Position numbers and translations under genes: made by a program
In this document: positions 52,355 through 60,807 of the stretch, one piece after another
How the letters are laid out: each line of letters opens with the position of its first letter
Numbering within the stretch: the stretch's first letter is position 1
The notes under the pieces: model-generated
Told to the model about the DNA's origin: nothing
What the model saw: the letters and a program-made list of their open reading frames with translations, nothing else
Database searches by the model: none
Source of the DNA: Candidatus Koribacter versatilis Ellin345
Lineage (GTDB): Bacteria; Acidobacteriota; Terriglobia; Terriglobales; Acidobacteriaceae
NCBI RefSeq assembly: GCF_000014005.1
Contig: NC_008009.1
Span: 4,712,001-4,776,000, forward strand
DNA: 64,000 bases
Direction of reading: 5' to 3'

Positions 52355-53278
52355 GTGCTTCGCCTCATCGTGAACGCGGACGACCTCGGCCTCACCAACG
52401 GCGTGAACCGCGCGATCCTCCAGGCCCATCGCGATGGCATTGTCACCTCCGCCACACTCATGGCCAACGCTCCTGCCTTTGATGAAGCCGTAGCTGCGGT
52501 CCTGACGTCACCGGCCTACCAGGCAAAACAACTCGGCATCGGATGCCACGTTGTTCTGATTGACGGTGTACCGCTCTCGCCGTCCGAGCAGATTCGGACC
52601 CTCCTCGGCGGCCGCTCTCCCGCGCCCCACTTCCGCAAGAAGCTCTGGAAGTTTGCGCTCGCTGCCGTCGCTGGACGCATTTCTACCGACGAGGTGGAAC
52701 TCGAAGCGACCGCGCAAATTCGAAAGCTCCAAAAAGCGGGCATCGAACTGAGCCACGTCGACTGCCACAAGCACACCCACATGTTTCCTCGAGTACTCGA
52801 AGGTGTTCTCCGCGCTGCCCAGGCAACCGGTGTGAAGGCCATCCGCAATCCGTTCGAGCCGGCATTTGCGCGCAACATTCCATCGGCGGACCGCACGCGC
52901 GCTCGTGAAACAGCAATCCTGGAACGTCTCTGGGGGAAAAACTTCGGTTCCGCGGTCGCCAAACATGGACTCTCCACGACCGATGGTTCACTGGGTGTTA
53001 CCGCTACCGGAACGCTCACCACCGAGCAGTTTTCAAACATCATTCGCAATCTTCCGGAAAGTGGCACGTACGAATTCGTTTGTCACCCCGGTTTCTATGA
53101 CGCCGATCTCGCATCCGCCGGCACTCGCCTTTTGGAGTCTCGCCAGGTCGAACTCGACCTCTTGTGCTCCTCATCAGCGCGCGATCAGCTACGTTCATCC
53201 CAAGTAAACCTTGTAAATTTCCGTGATGTCGTCTCCGCCACTGAATCGAATCCCGCAGTCGTCCATCCAATGCCATGA
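52355..53278 (+). CDS. ChbG/HpnK (YdjC)-family carbohydrate deacetylase
   Basis: Predicted zinc-dependent deacetylase of 307 residues, acting on acetylated amino sugars. NADDLGLTNGVNRAIL at the N-terminus holds the catalytic/metal Asp pair, HVVLIDG follows near 65, and HVDCHKHTHMFPRVLEGVL near 130-147 provides metal His. The C-terminal ETYEFVCHPGFYD-like segment completes the family. Start GTG at 52355. Its stop overlaps the bshA start by 4 bp (ATGA), so translation is coupled. Confidence 0.88.
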   Translation: MLRLIVNADDLGLTNGVNRAILQAHRDGIVTSATLMANAPAFDEAVAAVLTSPAYQAKQLGIGCHVVLIDGVPLSPSEQIRTLLGGRSPAPHFRKKLWKFALAAVAGRISTDEVELEATAQIRKLQKAGIELSHVDCHKHTHMFPRVLEGVLRAAQATGVKAIRNPFEPAFARNIPSADRTRARETAILERLWGKNFGSAVAKHGLSTTDGSLGVTATGTLTTEQFSNIIRNLPESGTYEFVCHPGFYDADLASAGTRLLESRQVELDLLCSSSARDQLRSSQVNLVNFRDVVSATESNPAVVHPMP

Positions 53279-54438
53279 CAAACAAGAAGCCCATGAAAAT
53301 CGGCATCACGTGTTATCCCACCTACGGCGGCAGCGGCGTGGTGGCCACTGAACTCGGCATCGAACTCGCGCAGCGCGGGCATCAGGTGCATTTCATTTCC
53401 TATTCGCAGCCTATCCGCCTGACTGAACCGCACCCCAACATCCATTTTCACGAAGTCGAAGTCTCGCGCTATCCACTCTTTGAGTACCCTCCGTACGACC
53501 TCGCCCTCGCCACGCGCATGGCCGAGGTCGCCGAGATCTACAACCTCGATCTGCTGCATGTTCACTACGCCATTCCGCACTCAGTCAGCGCACTGCTCGC
53601 CCGCGAGATGACCGCATTCGGACCCGGCCGCAAACGCCATCTGCCATTCGTCACCACCCTTCATGGCACGGACATCACGCTCGTCGGCCTCGATCCTTCG
53701 TATCTGCCGATCACGCGTTTTTCCATCGAGAAGAGCGATGGCGTCACCTCGATCTCGAACTACCTGCGCGAGAAGACGCTCCAGGCATTCGGCATCAAAA
53801 ACGAAATTCGCGTCATTCCCAACTTCGTGAACTGCGATATCTATCATCGCGACGGCAAAACGCAACACTATCGCAAAGAGTGGGCCCCGAACGGCGAACG
53901 CGTGGTCGTGCACCTCTCGAACTTCCGTCCGGTAAAGCGCGTCCCTGATGTCATTGAGATCTTCGAGCGTATCCAACAGAGAGTTCCTGCGAAGCTCGTC
54001 ATGATCGGCGACGGTCCAGATCGTTCGCGCGCCGAATGGATGGTCGTCGAAAAGAAGCTGCAGGACCGCGTTCTCTTCCTCGGCAAACAAGACGACGTCC
54101 ACGAGAAACTGCCCGCGGCCGATCTCATGCTAATGCCTAGCACGCTCGAGTCTTTCGGACTCGCCGCGCTCGAAGCCATGGCTTGCGAGGTGGTTCCTGT
54201 CGCGACGAAAGCTGGAGGCGTTCCCGAAGTCATTGACCACGGCGTGGACGGCTACCTCGCCGATGTCGGCGACATTGACACCATGGCCATGTACTCCATC
54301 GACATCCTGAGCGACGACGAAAAACTCCACGAGATGGCGAAAATGGCGCGTTTCAAAGCACAATCCACCTATTGCGCTTCGAAGATTATTCCGATGTACG
54401 AAGATTTTTATCGTGAGGTGCTGGAGCGTGCTTCGTAG
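53275..54438 (+). CDS. bshA: N-acetyl-alpha-D-glucosaminyl L-malate synthase
   Basis: GT4 glycosyltransferase that makes GlcNAc-malate, step 1 of bacillithiol synthesis. The N-terminal GITCYPTYGGSGVVATELG is diagnostic for BshA. Other marks: HVHYAIPHSVSALLAR, TTLHGTDITLVGLD, and the C-terminal donor-site TLESFGLAALEAMACEVVPVATKAGG. Length (387) is normal. The upstream partner is a ChbG-type deacetylase and not the usual BshB (LmbE/PIG-L) family; no bshB or bshC is in the window. Its 3' end overlaps the convergent kinase gene by 31 bp. Confidence 0.94.
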   Translation: MTNKKPMKIGITCYPTYGGSGVVATELGIELAQRGHQVHFISYSQPIRLTEPHPNIHFHEVEVSRYPLFEYPPYDLALATRMAEVAEIYNLDLLHVHYAIPHSVSALLAREMTAFGPGRKRHLPFVTTLHGTDITLVGLDPSYLPITRFSIEKSDGVTSISNYLREKTLQAFGIKNEIRVIPNFVNCDIYHRDGKTQHYRKEWAPNGERVVVHLSNFRPVKRVPDVIEIFERIQQRVPAKLVMIGDGPDRSRAEWMVVEKKLQDRVLFLGKQDDVHEKLPAADLMLMPSTLESFGLAALEAMACEVVPVATKAGGVPEVIDHGVDGYLADVGDIDTMAMYSIDILSDDEKLHEMAKMARFKAQSTYCASKIIPMYEDFYREVLERAS

Positions 54439-55748
54439 ATCGCACCGGCCACGGATCCGCCCATATCTTCCGGTTGCGGGATCGGCAGGGTGAGCCGCAC
54501 CAGTGTCCCTTTGCCAGGAGTGCTGTCGGTCTCGATGACTGCCGAGTCACCGTAAAGCACATTCAGTCGCTCCGTGACGTTAGCCATGCCGATTCCGGTA
54601 CCAGAGCTTGGCGCGCCGTCGGTAAATCCGACGCCGTCATCCTCCACTTCGATCACCACGCGGTTGTCGGCGACGCGACTGCGCAGGTAGATGCTCCCGC
54701 CTTCGATCCGTGGTGCAACCCCATGTTTGATGGCATTCTCCACCAACGGCTGCAACATCATACTCGGCACCATGACGTCGAGCGACGCGGGCTCAAGCTC
54801 TTTCTGTACTCGTAACTTGTCGGTGCCAAAACGCACCACTTCGATGTCGAGGTAGTCGTCGATGAAGTCGACTTCTTCGCGCAACGGCACAAACGCATCC
54901 GTGGTACGCATCAGGCGACGCAAAATGTTCGCCAGTTTCACGATCATCTCGCGCGCTTTGTCGGGATTGAATCGCACCAGCGACGAGACTGAATTCAACG
55001 TATTGAACAAGAAATGCGGATTGATCTGGCTCTGCAGTGCTTCCAGGCGGATCTGCAGCAGCAGGCGCTCCTGCTCTTCCAGCTTGTTCTCAATGCGTGC
55101 ATTGTTCAGCACCTTCAGCGCAATCGCCACGCACATTACGGTTCCCGCATATACCGCCAGTTGTACCGCCCAGTAGGGATCGTAGAGCGCAAACATTCGG
55201 TTCGGCAGGACGCGATACAACTGCATGCGCCCGAACGTGAGCACCATGATCAGGATGAAAAACGAGGTCTGCCAATCAATCAAAGACTTCGCAATACTGC
55301 GTCGTATCCATCGATAAATGCTCAGATCAAAGAGCGGCGAGAATGACCAGATCACTTCGCGATCCTGCGCCGCCTGCCGCAACACGCCCGCAAGAATTCC
55401 GGCCAGGCAGTTGAACGGCAGAGTCAGCCACTCTCCGTAGAAGATCGCAGGGATCGACACTGCCACGCCACCAACGCCACCCGCGATCCTCCCGCCGATT
55501 ACGCCCAGCACGATCGCGAATTCGAAGCTCATATCCGCTGCGAGGAAATTCTTCACCCAGTGACGAGTCAGCACACCGAGCGCAATCGGAATGCTCACGA
55601 TTAAGACCAGCTCGAACTTTTCCTTCAGCGTGCGCTCTTCGCGAAACAACAACTGCCGGAACCGCCGCGCGCGCACCAGGACGCTGCTCACGGCCGCAGC
55701 AGCGCCGAGCCGTATGAGCAACGAAATCAGGATGAGCTTCTGATCCAT
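54408..55748 (-). CDS. LytS/YpdA-type membrane histidine kinase
   Basis: A 446-residue sensor kinase. The N-terminal half has six or so TM segments (LytS-like 5TM region, with FAIVLGVIGGRIAGGVGGVAV). The HisKA-type His is His245 in QSQINPHFLFNTLNSVSSL. The HATPase part shows LVENAIKHGVAP (N box), EDDGVGFTDG (G1) and GTGIGMANVTERL. No LytTR response regulator gene is next to it. It starts 2 bp after the alaX stop and is last in that operon. Confidence 0.92.
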   Translation of the reverse strand: MDQKLILISLLIRLGAAAAVSSVLVRARRFRQLLFREERTLKEKFELVLIVSIPIALGVLTRHWVKNFLAADMSFEFAIVLGVIGGRIAGGVGGVAVSIPAIFYGEWLTLPFNCLAGILAGVLRQAAQDREVIWSFSPLFDLSIYRWIRRSIAKSLIDWQTSFFILIMVLTFGRMQLYRVLPNRMFALYDPYWAVQLAVYAGTVMCVAIALKVLNNARIENKLEEQERLLLQIRLEALQSQINPHFLFNTLNSVSSLVRFNPDKAREMIVKLANILRRLMRTTDAFVPLREEVDFIDDYLDIEVVRFGTDKLRVQKELEPASLDVMVPSMMLQPLVENAIKHGVAPRIEGGSIYLRSRVADNRVVIEVEDDGVGFTDGAPSSGTGIGMANVTERLNVLYGDSAVIETDSTPGKGTLVRLTLPIPQPEDMGGSVAGAIYEARSSTSR

Positions 55749-55750
55749 GG

Positions 55751-56962
55751 TTACGCGATTCTGCCTGCGATCTTCTCCAGTACCGCCTCTATCTTAGACG
55801 CGTCCGTAGCTCCGCCCTGCGCCATATCTTTGTTCCCGCCACCGCGCCCGCCAAGTTCCACCAGCGCCTCTTTCATCAGCCCACCCATGTCATTCGGGAG
55901 CCCGGAAGTCTGGGCGAATATAACGGCGGGCTGCGTGCCCCCGCACCCAAGCAATGCCACCACGCTTCCCTGTCGGGTCAGGCGCTGCGCCAGAAGCTTG
56001 ATGAACGTCATATCCCGGTCCGTGTAAAACTGCCTCACGACCTTCTTGTCACCGAGCTGCGCCAGCATCACGTCCGCCGTGAGCGACGCGACTTCTTCCA
56101 GCAGTTTGTGCTCGCGCTTCGTTCCTGCCTTGTTTTCTTCAATCAGCTTCCGCACCTGCACCGGCACATCGTAGATGTGGCTTGAGAACAAAGTCGCTGC
56201 GTCTGTGAGCGTTTCGAAATCCCTGCGCGCCGTGTTCACCGCGCGTCCGCCGCAGACAAACTCCACCCGAAACCCCTGCTTCTCCTTCGCGATCTTCCGG
56301 ATCAGGAGTCCCCCGATCTGTCCCGTCGCACGCACATGGGTTCCACCGCATGCATTCAGATCGAAATCTTTGATATCAATCAGCCGCAGCTTCTCGCGCT
56401 CCGCCGGTGGAATCTTCCGCACCCCCATCGCACGCGCCTCATCCACCGTCGCGTACTTGATCTCCACCGGACGGTCCTCGGCGATCACCTCATTGGCCAC
56501 GGCCTCGGCTTTCTTCACTTGTTCCGGCGCCAGGGCCTTGGTATCGAGATCGATGGTGCAACTCTCCGCGCCCATATGGAACGACACCGTCTTCATCTCA
56601 AACAACGACTCGAACGCCGACGACAACACGTGCTGCCCCGTGTGCTGTTGCATGTGGTCGCGACGCCGCTCCACGTCAATGAACCCGCGGACCCGCCCGT
56701 CTTTCAGCGTCTCTACATCCGACGTGTCCACGTAATGCTGAATGACGCCTTCTTCCGTCTCGCCGACTTCACTCACGCGCAACTTCCGCGCGTCCTTCTC
56801 CAACTCCATCCAGCCGGTATCAAAAATCTGCCCACCGCTCGTTGGATAAAACGCCGTCCGGTCGAGCACGACGATCGCGCGCCCGTCCTCCACACGCGCG
56901 TCCAGCACCGCCGCCGTAAAGTTCAGCAAGAAACTATTGTTGTAATAAAGCCGTTCCGTCAT
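55751..56962 (-). CDS. Trans-editing alanyl-tRNA hydrolase (AlaX-type, long)
   Basis: About 403 residues, homologous to the editing and C-terminal (DHHA1) parts of alanyl-tRNA synthetase but lacking its catalytic and tRNA-binding N-terminus. FYPTSGGQIFDTGWM opens the domain. HTGQH near 106-110 and CGGTH near 208-212 bind zinc for hydrolysis of mischarged Ser- or Gly-tRNA-Ala. A Gly-rich LGGRGGGNKDMAQGG ends it. The ATG at 56962 is the best start. Operon partner of the LytS-type kinase. Confidence 0.9.
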   Translation of the reverse strand: MTERLYYNNSFLLNFTAAVLDARVEDGRAIVVLDRTAFYPTSGGQIFDTGWMELEKDARKLRVSEVGETEEGVIQHYVDTSDVETLKDGRVRGFIDVERRRDHMQQHTGQHVLSSAFESLFEMKTVSFHMGAESCTIDLDTKALAPEQVKKAEAVANEVIAEDRPVEIKYATVDEARAMGVRKIPPAEREKLRLIDIKDFDLNACGGTHVRATGQIGGLLIRKIAKEKQGFRVEFVCGGRAVNTARRDFETLTDAATLFSSHIYDVPVQVRKLIEENKAGTKREHKLLEEVASLTADVMLAQLGDKKVVRQFYTDRDMTFIKLLAQRLTRQGSVVALLGCGGTQPAVIFAQTSGLPNDMGGLMKEALVELGGRGGGNKDMAQGGATDASKIEAVLEKIAGRIA

Positions 56963-56984
56963 AACCACCAATGAGATTTAAATT

Positions 56985-57030
56985 CTGTCATCCTGAGCGA
57001 AGCGACCAAAGCTCGCGCAGTCGAAGGACT
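56985..57030 (+). repeat. REP-like element, copy 3
   Basis: ctgtcatcctgagcgaagcg, then a short variable core, then gcagtcgaaggactttta. It lies in the 88-bp gap between thrC and alaX. Confidence 0.75.
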
Positions 57031-57050
57031 TTTATCGCTACCATGCGCTC

Positions 57051-58241
57051 TCAATAAGGCTGAATAATGCCGCCCAGCGCCCTCGATTTCGGCTGCTCCT
57101 TCTTCCTAAAATACTTCTCAAACACATCGATATACTTCAATCCGCTACCGGTGTTGAACAACACCACCTTCTCTTCCGGGCGCAGATATCCGCTCTCGAT
57201 CAGCTTCCAATAAGCCGCCAATGCCGCCGCTCCCTCCGGAGCCGCAAACACGCCTTCCTCACGCGCCCACGATGAGAACGCCGCCATGATCTCGTCGTCT
57301 GTCACGGCCACCGCAGTTCCGCCACTCGCTTTCATCGCGTGCAAGATCTCGCGATCCGCATACGGCTTCGGCACTCTCAGCCCGGCAGCCGAGGTGTGCG
57401 CATCCTTCCACATCTCCATCGTTTCGCGATGCTCTTCCCACGCCTTCACTACCGGTGCGCAGCCTGTGGCCTGCGCACATATCATCTTCGGACGCTTGCT
57501 GCCAATCCACCCCAACTGCTCCATCTCTTCGAAGGCCTTCCACATCCCAAGCAGACCCACGCCACCGCCCGTCGGATAGATGATCGCGTCCGGCAACTCC
57601 CACCCGAGTTGCTCCGCCACCTCGTACCCCATAGTCTTCTTGCCTTCGACACGGAACGGTTCTTTCAGCGTCGAGATATCGAACCATCCCTCCGCCTGCT
57701 TGCGCTCCGCGACCATCTTCGCGCAGTCGCTGATGAGTCCATCGACGTAGGTAACGTGCGCGCCGTAGCTCTCGCACTCAATGCGGTTCGCCATCGGCAC
57801 GTCTTTCGGCATGAAGATGTGCGCCTCGATCTTCGCCGCCGCGCAATACGCTGCCAGCGCGCTAGCCGCGTTTCCTGCCGATGGGATCGCAATCTTCTTC
57901 ACGCCGTAAAAGCGGGCCATGGTCACGCCCATCCCAAGGCCGCGTGCTTTGAACGAGCCGGTGGGATTCAAACCTTCATCTTTTATGAACACATTCGCGT
58001 GCTTGCGGCTGGGAAGCATTGGCGTAAAACCTTCGCCGAGCGTGACCGGCTCAACGTCCGGAAGAACGGAGGAATAGCGCCACATCGTCGCCGGCCCGAG
58101 CTTCACAGCTTCGCGATCGGGTCGCCCGAACTCATAACGCACCCAGAGCGGCCCCGCACACTTCGGACAAACATTTAGCAGTGTTGCCGGCGCGAGTTTC
58201 TCCCCGCACCGTGCGCACTCAAAATGCGAAATCTTCGCCAT
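57051..58241 (-). CDS. thrC: Threonine synthase
   Basis: PLP enzyme converting O-phosphohomoserine to threonine. An N-terminal zinc ribbon has Cys9/Cys12/Cys25/Cys28 in FECARCGE...VCPKCAG. The PLP lysine is Lys98 in LNPTGSFKARG, followed by SAGNAASALAAY and the phosphate loop PTGGGVGLLGMW. Length 396. It is directly downstream (11 bp) of the TPR gene. The zinc-ribbon type is the archaeal/bacterial class-II-like form. Confidence 0.94.
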   Translation of the reverse strand: MAKISHFECARCGEKLAPATLLNVCPKCAGPLWVRYEFGRPDREAVKLGPATMWRYSSVLPDVEPVTLGEGFTPMLPSRKHANVFIKDEGLNPTGSFKARGLGMGVTMARFYGVKKIAIPSAGNAASALAAYCAAAKIEAHIFMPKDVPMANRIECESYGAHVTYVDGLISDCAKMVAERKQAEGWFDISTLKEPFRVEGKKTMGYEVAEQLGWELPDAIIYPTGGGVGLLGMWKAFEEMEQLGWIGSKRPKMICAQATGCAPVVKAWEEHRETMEMWKDAHTSAAGLRVPKPYADREILHAMKASGGTAVAVTDDEIMAAFSSWAREEGVFAAPEGAAALAAYWKLIESGYLRPEEKVVLFNTGSGLKYIDVFEKYFRKKEQPKSRALGGIIQPY

Positions 58242-58252
58242 GGACAGTTATC

Positions 58253-58987
58253 TTACGCGGCAGGCAGGGTCTTGCGCAGCGCTTCCGTTCGTCGAAACCA
58301 CGGGCGCTCGCGACGTTTCTGAAATCCGGGCATATTGTGTCGCTTTGCGAGGATTCCATCCAGCAACTTCTTTGCCCCCGCATTTCTGCCCTGCGAAGCC
58401 AGGAACTCCGCGTAGTGATACTGCGTCTCGGTCAGCGTTGAAGTCTGCGTCGCAGCTTCAAACATCTGCGTTGCACGCTCGTTCTGGCCGGTCTTCCAGT
58501 ACGCGTACGCGAGCAACCCCGGCGCGCGCTGGAAGTCATATTTCGGATCTTCGCGCACTACGCGCTCCAGATCGGCTACCGCCGCGTCGAACTGCCCGAG
58601 TTCGGTCTCCGCCACCGCCCGGCGATAGAAGGGATCAATCGAATCCGTCCGCGCGGAGATCGCGTGATCATAAGCGTCCTTCGCCTTCGCCCATTTCTCT
58701 TCGTCGAGATAAATCTGGCCCAGCTCTTCGTAGTTCCCCGCCGACGGGTTATCCACCACCGCCGCTTCGAGCTCTTTCCTTCGCGAACCGCGCTGCACAA
58801 ATCGGAACGCTCCCGGATCGGTCAACTCCGGCAACGCCTCCACCGCGAGATAGATCAATGCCCCCAGTGGTCCAAGAAACAGAATGACCCAGATCCAAAA
58901 GAAGTCCGGCCGCTTGCGCACAAAGTGCACCAGCGCCGCGATCACCAGAATCCCGCCGATACTGAACAGCCCGCCAAACCCAAACAT
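58253..58987 (-). CDS. TPR protein with N-terminal PLDc_N-like membrane domain
   Basis: About 244 residues: two N-terminal TM segments (FGGLFSIGGILVIAALVHFV and FFWIWVILFLGPLGALIYLAVEAL, resembling the PLDc_N module), then TPR repeats with NYEELGQIYLDEEKWAKAKDAYDHAI, DPFYRRAVAETELGQFDAAVADLERVV and GLLAYAYWKTGQNERATQMFEAA. Start put at 58987, since the ATG at 59017 lies inside a REP-like element. Likely scaffold in the inner membrane; function unknown. Confidence 0.75.
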   Translation of the reverse strand: MFGFGGLFSIGGILVIAALVHFVRKRPDFFWIWVILFLGPLGALIYLAVEALPELTDPGAFRFVQRGSRRKELEAAVVDNPSAGNYEELGQIYLDEEKWAKAKDAYDHAISARTDSIDPFYRRAVAETELGQFDAAVADLERVVREDPKYDFQRAPGLLAYAYWKTGQNERATQMFEAATQTSTLTETQYHYAEFLASQGRNAGAKKLLDGILAKRHNMPGFQKRRERPWFRRTEALRKTLPAA

Positions 58988-59010
58988 CAATCCAATAGTA
59001 CCAACCCGCT

Positions 59011-59050
59011 CTGTCATGGTGAGCGAAGCGGCGAAGCCGCGCAGTCGAAC
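59011..59050 (+). repeat. REP-like element, copy 4
   Basis: ctgtcatggtgagcgaagcg with hairpin core gcggcgaagccgc and end gcagtcgaac. It abuts the TPR gene start and is 15 bp from copy 5. Confidence 0.75.
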
Positions 59051-59065
59051 TGCCTGATGTTTTCC

Positions 59066-59113
59066 CTGTCATCCTGAGCGAAGCGGCCGCAGGCCGCGAA
59101 GTCGAAGGACCCC
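59066..59113 (+). repeat. REP-like element, copy 5
   Basis: ctgtcatcctgagcgaagcg with core gcggccgcaggccgc and end gaagtcgaaggaccc. The CC variant next to the GG variant (copy 4) in the same gap shows two subtypes side by side. Confidence 0.75.
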
Positions 59114-59156
59114 TGTCGCCTCCGAAATGCCCATTCCACGCTGCTAAAATAATCAG

Positions 59157-60011
59157 GTGTCCCGCATCCGCCTCATCTCCATCGACATAGATGGCACCCT
59201 GCTGAACTCGCAAAACGAGCTTTCGGCCGCGAACCTCTCTGCCCTGCACCGCGCTCACGACGAAGGCATCCAAATCGTCCTCGGCACCGGACGCCGCCAC
59301 GCCTTCGCCCTGCCCATCGCCGAAGCCCTCGGCTTCGACCTCTGGATGATCAGCTCCAACGGTGCCGTAACCCGCTCTACCCGCGACGAGCACTTCTTCA
59401 TGGACCTGCTCCCCGCGAAGGTGGCTCGCGACCTCTGCATCTACATGGGCGACGAATTCCGGGCCAACACCGTCATCACCTTCGAGCGCCCGGGCAAAGG
59501 CGCGCTCATTGTCGAGCGCACCGACGAGCTCACCGAATCCATCCAGCGCTGGATCGAAAAAAACTCACAATTCATTGAGTTCATCGTCCCAATAGAGACA
59601 GGAATTGTGACCGACCCGATCCAAGCCATGTTTTGCGGCACCATTGCCAAGATGGAACTCGCGCAGGCGAAGCTTCTCGCGTGGCCCGGCCGCGACCAGG
59701 TCACGGTGCTCAAAACCCAGTACGACCACCGCAACCTCTGCATCGTCGACATCCTCAACCGCGATTGCTCCAAGGGCCATGCTTTGCAACGCTTTGCCGA
59801 CTCTCGCGGTATTTCCCGGGACGAAATCGTCGCCATCGGCGACAACTTTAACGACATTGAAATGTTGCAAGTTGCCGGACATCCGTTCATCATGGGCAAC
59901 GCCTCGAATGAACTGAAGCAGAACGGCTGGCCCGTCACTCTCACCAACGATGAGAGCGGTGTCGCCGCCGTAATCGACCAGGTACTCGCGGAAGCAACGA
60001 CGAATGCGTAA
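59157..60011 (+). CDS. HAD-superfamily Cof-like phosphatase
   Basis: A 284-residue class-IIB HAD hydrolase. Motif I SIDIDGTLLN has nucleophile Asp10 and Asp12. Motif II is ILGTGRR-type GTGR near 43, motif III Lys is in the middle, motif IV IGDNFNDIEML. The cap domain lies between. It probably dephosphorylates a sugar phosphate or flavin-type substrate. Start GTG at 59157. The stop overlaps the next gene by 8 bp, so they are coupled. Confidence 0.9.
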   Translation: MSRIRLISIDIDGTLLNSQNELSAANLSALHRAHDEGIQIVLGTGRRHAFALPIAEALGFDLWMISSNGAVTRSTRDEHFFMDLLPAKVARDLCIYMGDEFRANTVITFERPGKGALIVERTDELTESIQRWIEKNSQFIEFIVPIETGIVTDPIQAMFCGTIAKMELAQAKLLAWPGRDQVTVLKTQYDHRNLCIVDILNRDCSKGHALQRFADSRGISRDEIVAIGDNFNDIEMLQVAGHPFIMGNASNELKQNGWPVTLTNDESGVAAVIDQVLAEATTNA

Positions 60012-60705
60012 GTGGCTTGCAGCAGCAACGATGTTTTTCGGCGCGACGGCCTTCGCCTCCGCTGCCGAACTCGCCGTGCTGCAAAACGGATTCACCATCC
60101 GCCACGAACGCCACGAAGTGGTAGGCGAAACCACGCGCCTCTACACCGGCGCGAACGCCGAAGACTTCATCGAAGTCCCCACCGCCCAAATCGCTTCTTA
60201 CGCACCCGACGATACTCCCGCAGTCGCCGGGCCAGAAGCTCCGAAGGTCATCGATCTCCACGCCGTCATCAAAGATGCCGGCATCCGTCACGGCCTCGAT
60301 CCTGACTTTATCGCCAGCGTCGTGCACGCTGAGAGCGGCTACAACGTGAAGGCCGTCTCGCCCAAAGGCGCGCAAGGCCTCATGCAGTTGATGCCCAAAA
60401 CCGCCGCCGGTCTCGGCGTGAGAGACAGCTTCGATCCCGAAGCCAACATCGAAGCCGGCACCAAATATCTCCGCGCGTTGCTCGACCAGTACAACGGCGA
60501 CGTCATCAAAGCTCTCGCCGCTTACAACGCTGGCGTGCAGCGAGTCGCGCAATACCACGGCCTGCCGCCCTTCCACGAGACGCAAGCCTATGTCCGCCGC
60601 ATCGTCGTGGAATACAACCGCAAGAAAGCCGAACAGCGCAAAGTGGCCGCCAAAACCCAAGCCCTCGCGAAGAAACCCGCCGTCGCCACCGCCTCATCCC
60701 AGTAG
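60004..60705 (+). CDS. Lytic transglycosylase (SLT domain)
   Basis: Exported peptidoglycan-cleaving enzyme of 233 residues. Signal peptide to about ASA (20). A beta-rich N-terminal part (VLQNGFTIRHERHEVVGETTRLYTG) precedes the SLT domain with catalytic Glu110 in VVHAESGYNVKAVSPKG, followed by GLMQLMP, DPEANIEAGTKYL and AAYNAG. The C-terminus is Lys/Ala-rich. Overlaps the HAD gene by 8 bp. Confidence 0.92.
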   Translation: MRKWLAAATMFFGATAFASAAELAVLQNGFTIRHERHEVVGETTRLYTGANAEDFIEVPTAQIASYAPDDTPAVAGPEAPKVIDLHAVIKDAGIRHGLDPDFIASVVHAESGYNVKAVSPKGAQGLMQLMPKTAAGLGVRDSFDPEANIEAGTKYLRALLDQYNGDVIKALAAYNAGVQRVAQYHGLPPFHETQAYVRRIVVEYNRKKAEQRKVAAKTQALAKKPAVATASSQ

Positions 60706-60707
60706 CC

Positions 60708-60757
60708 CTGTCATGGTGAGCGAAGCAGCGCGCAGCACTGCGTAGTCGAACCATCCC
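60708..60757 (+). repeat. REP-like element, copy 6
   Basis: ctgtcatggtgagcgaagca with core gcgcgcagcactgcg and end tagtcgaaccatccc. It starts 2 bp after the transglycosylase stop. Confidence 0.75.
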
Positions 60758-60807
60758 TAACCTCACGAAACACTCGAACTCCTGATACCCTAATTATTCG
60801 CTCTCTA

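Noticed and set aside
52345-52375. REP-like element near cctgaggcgtgcttcgcctca
   Set aside because: Resemblance is limited to a short inverted repeat and it overlaps the start of the ChbG-like gene.
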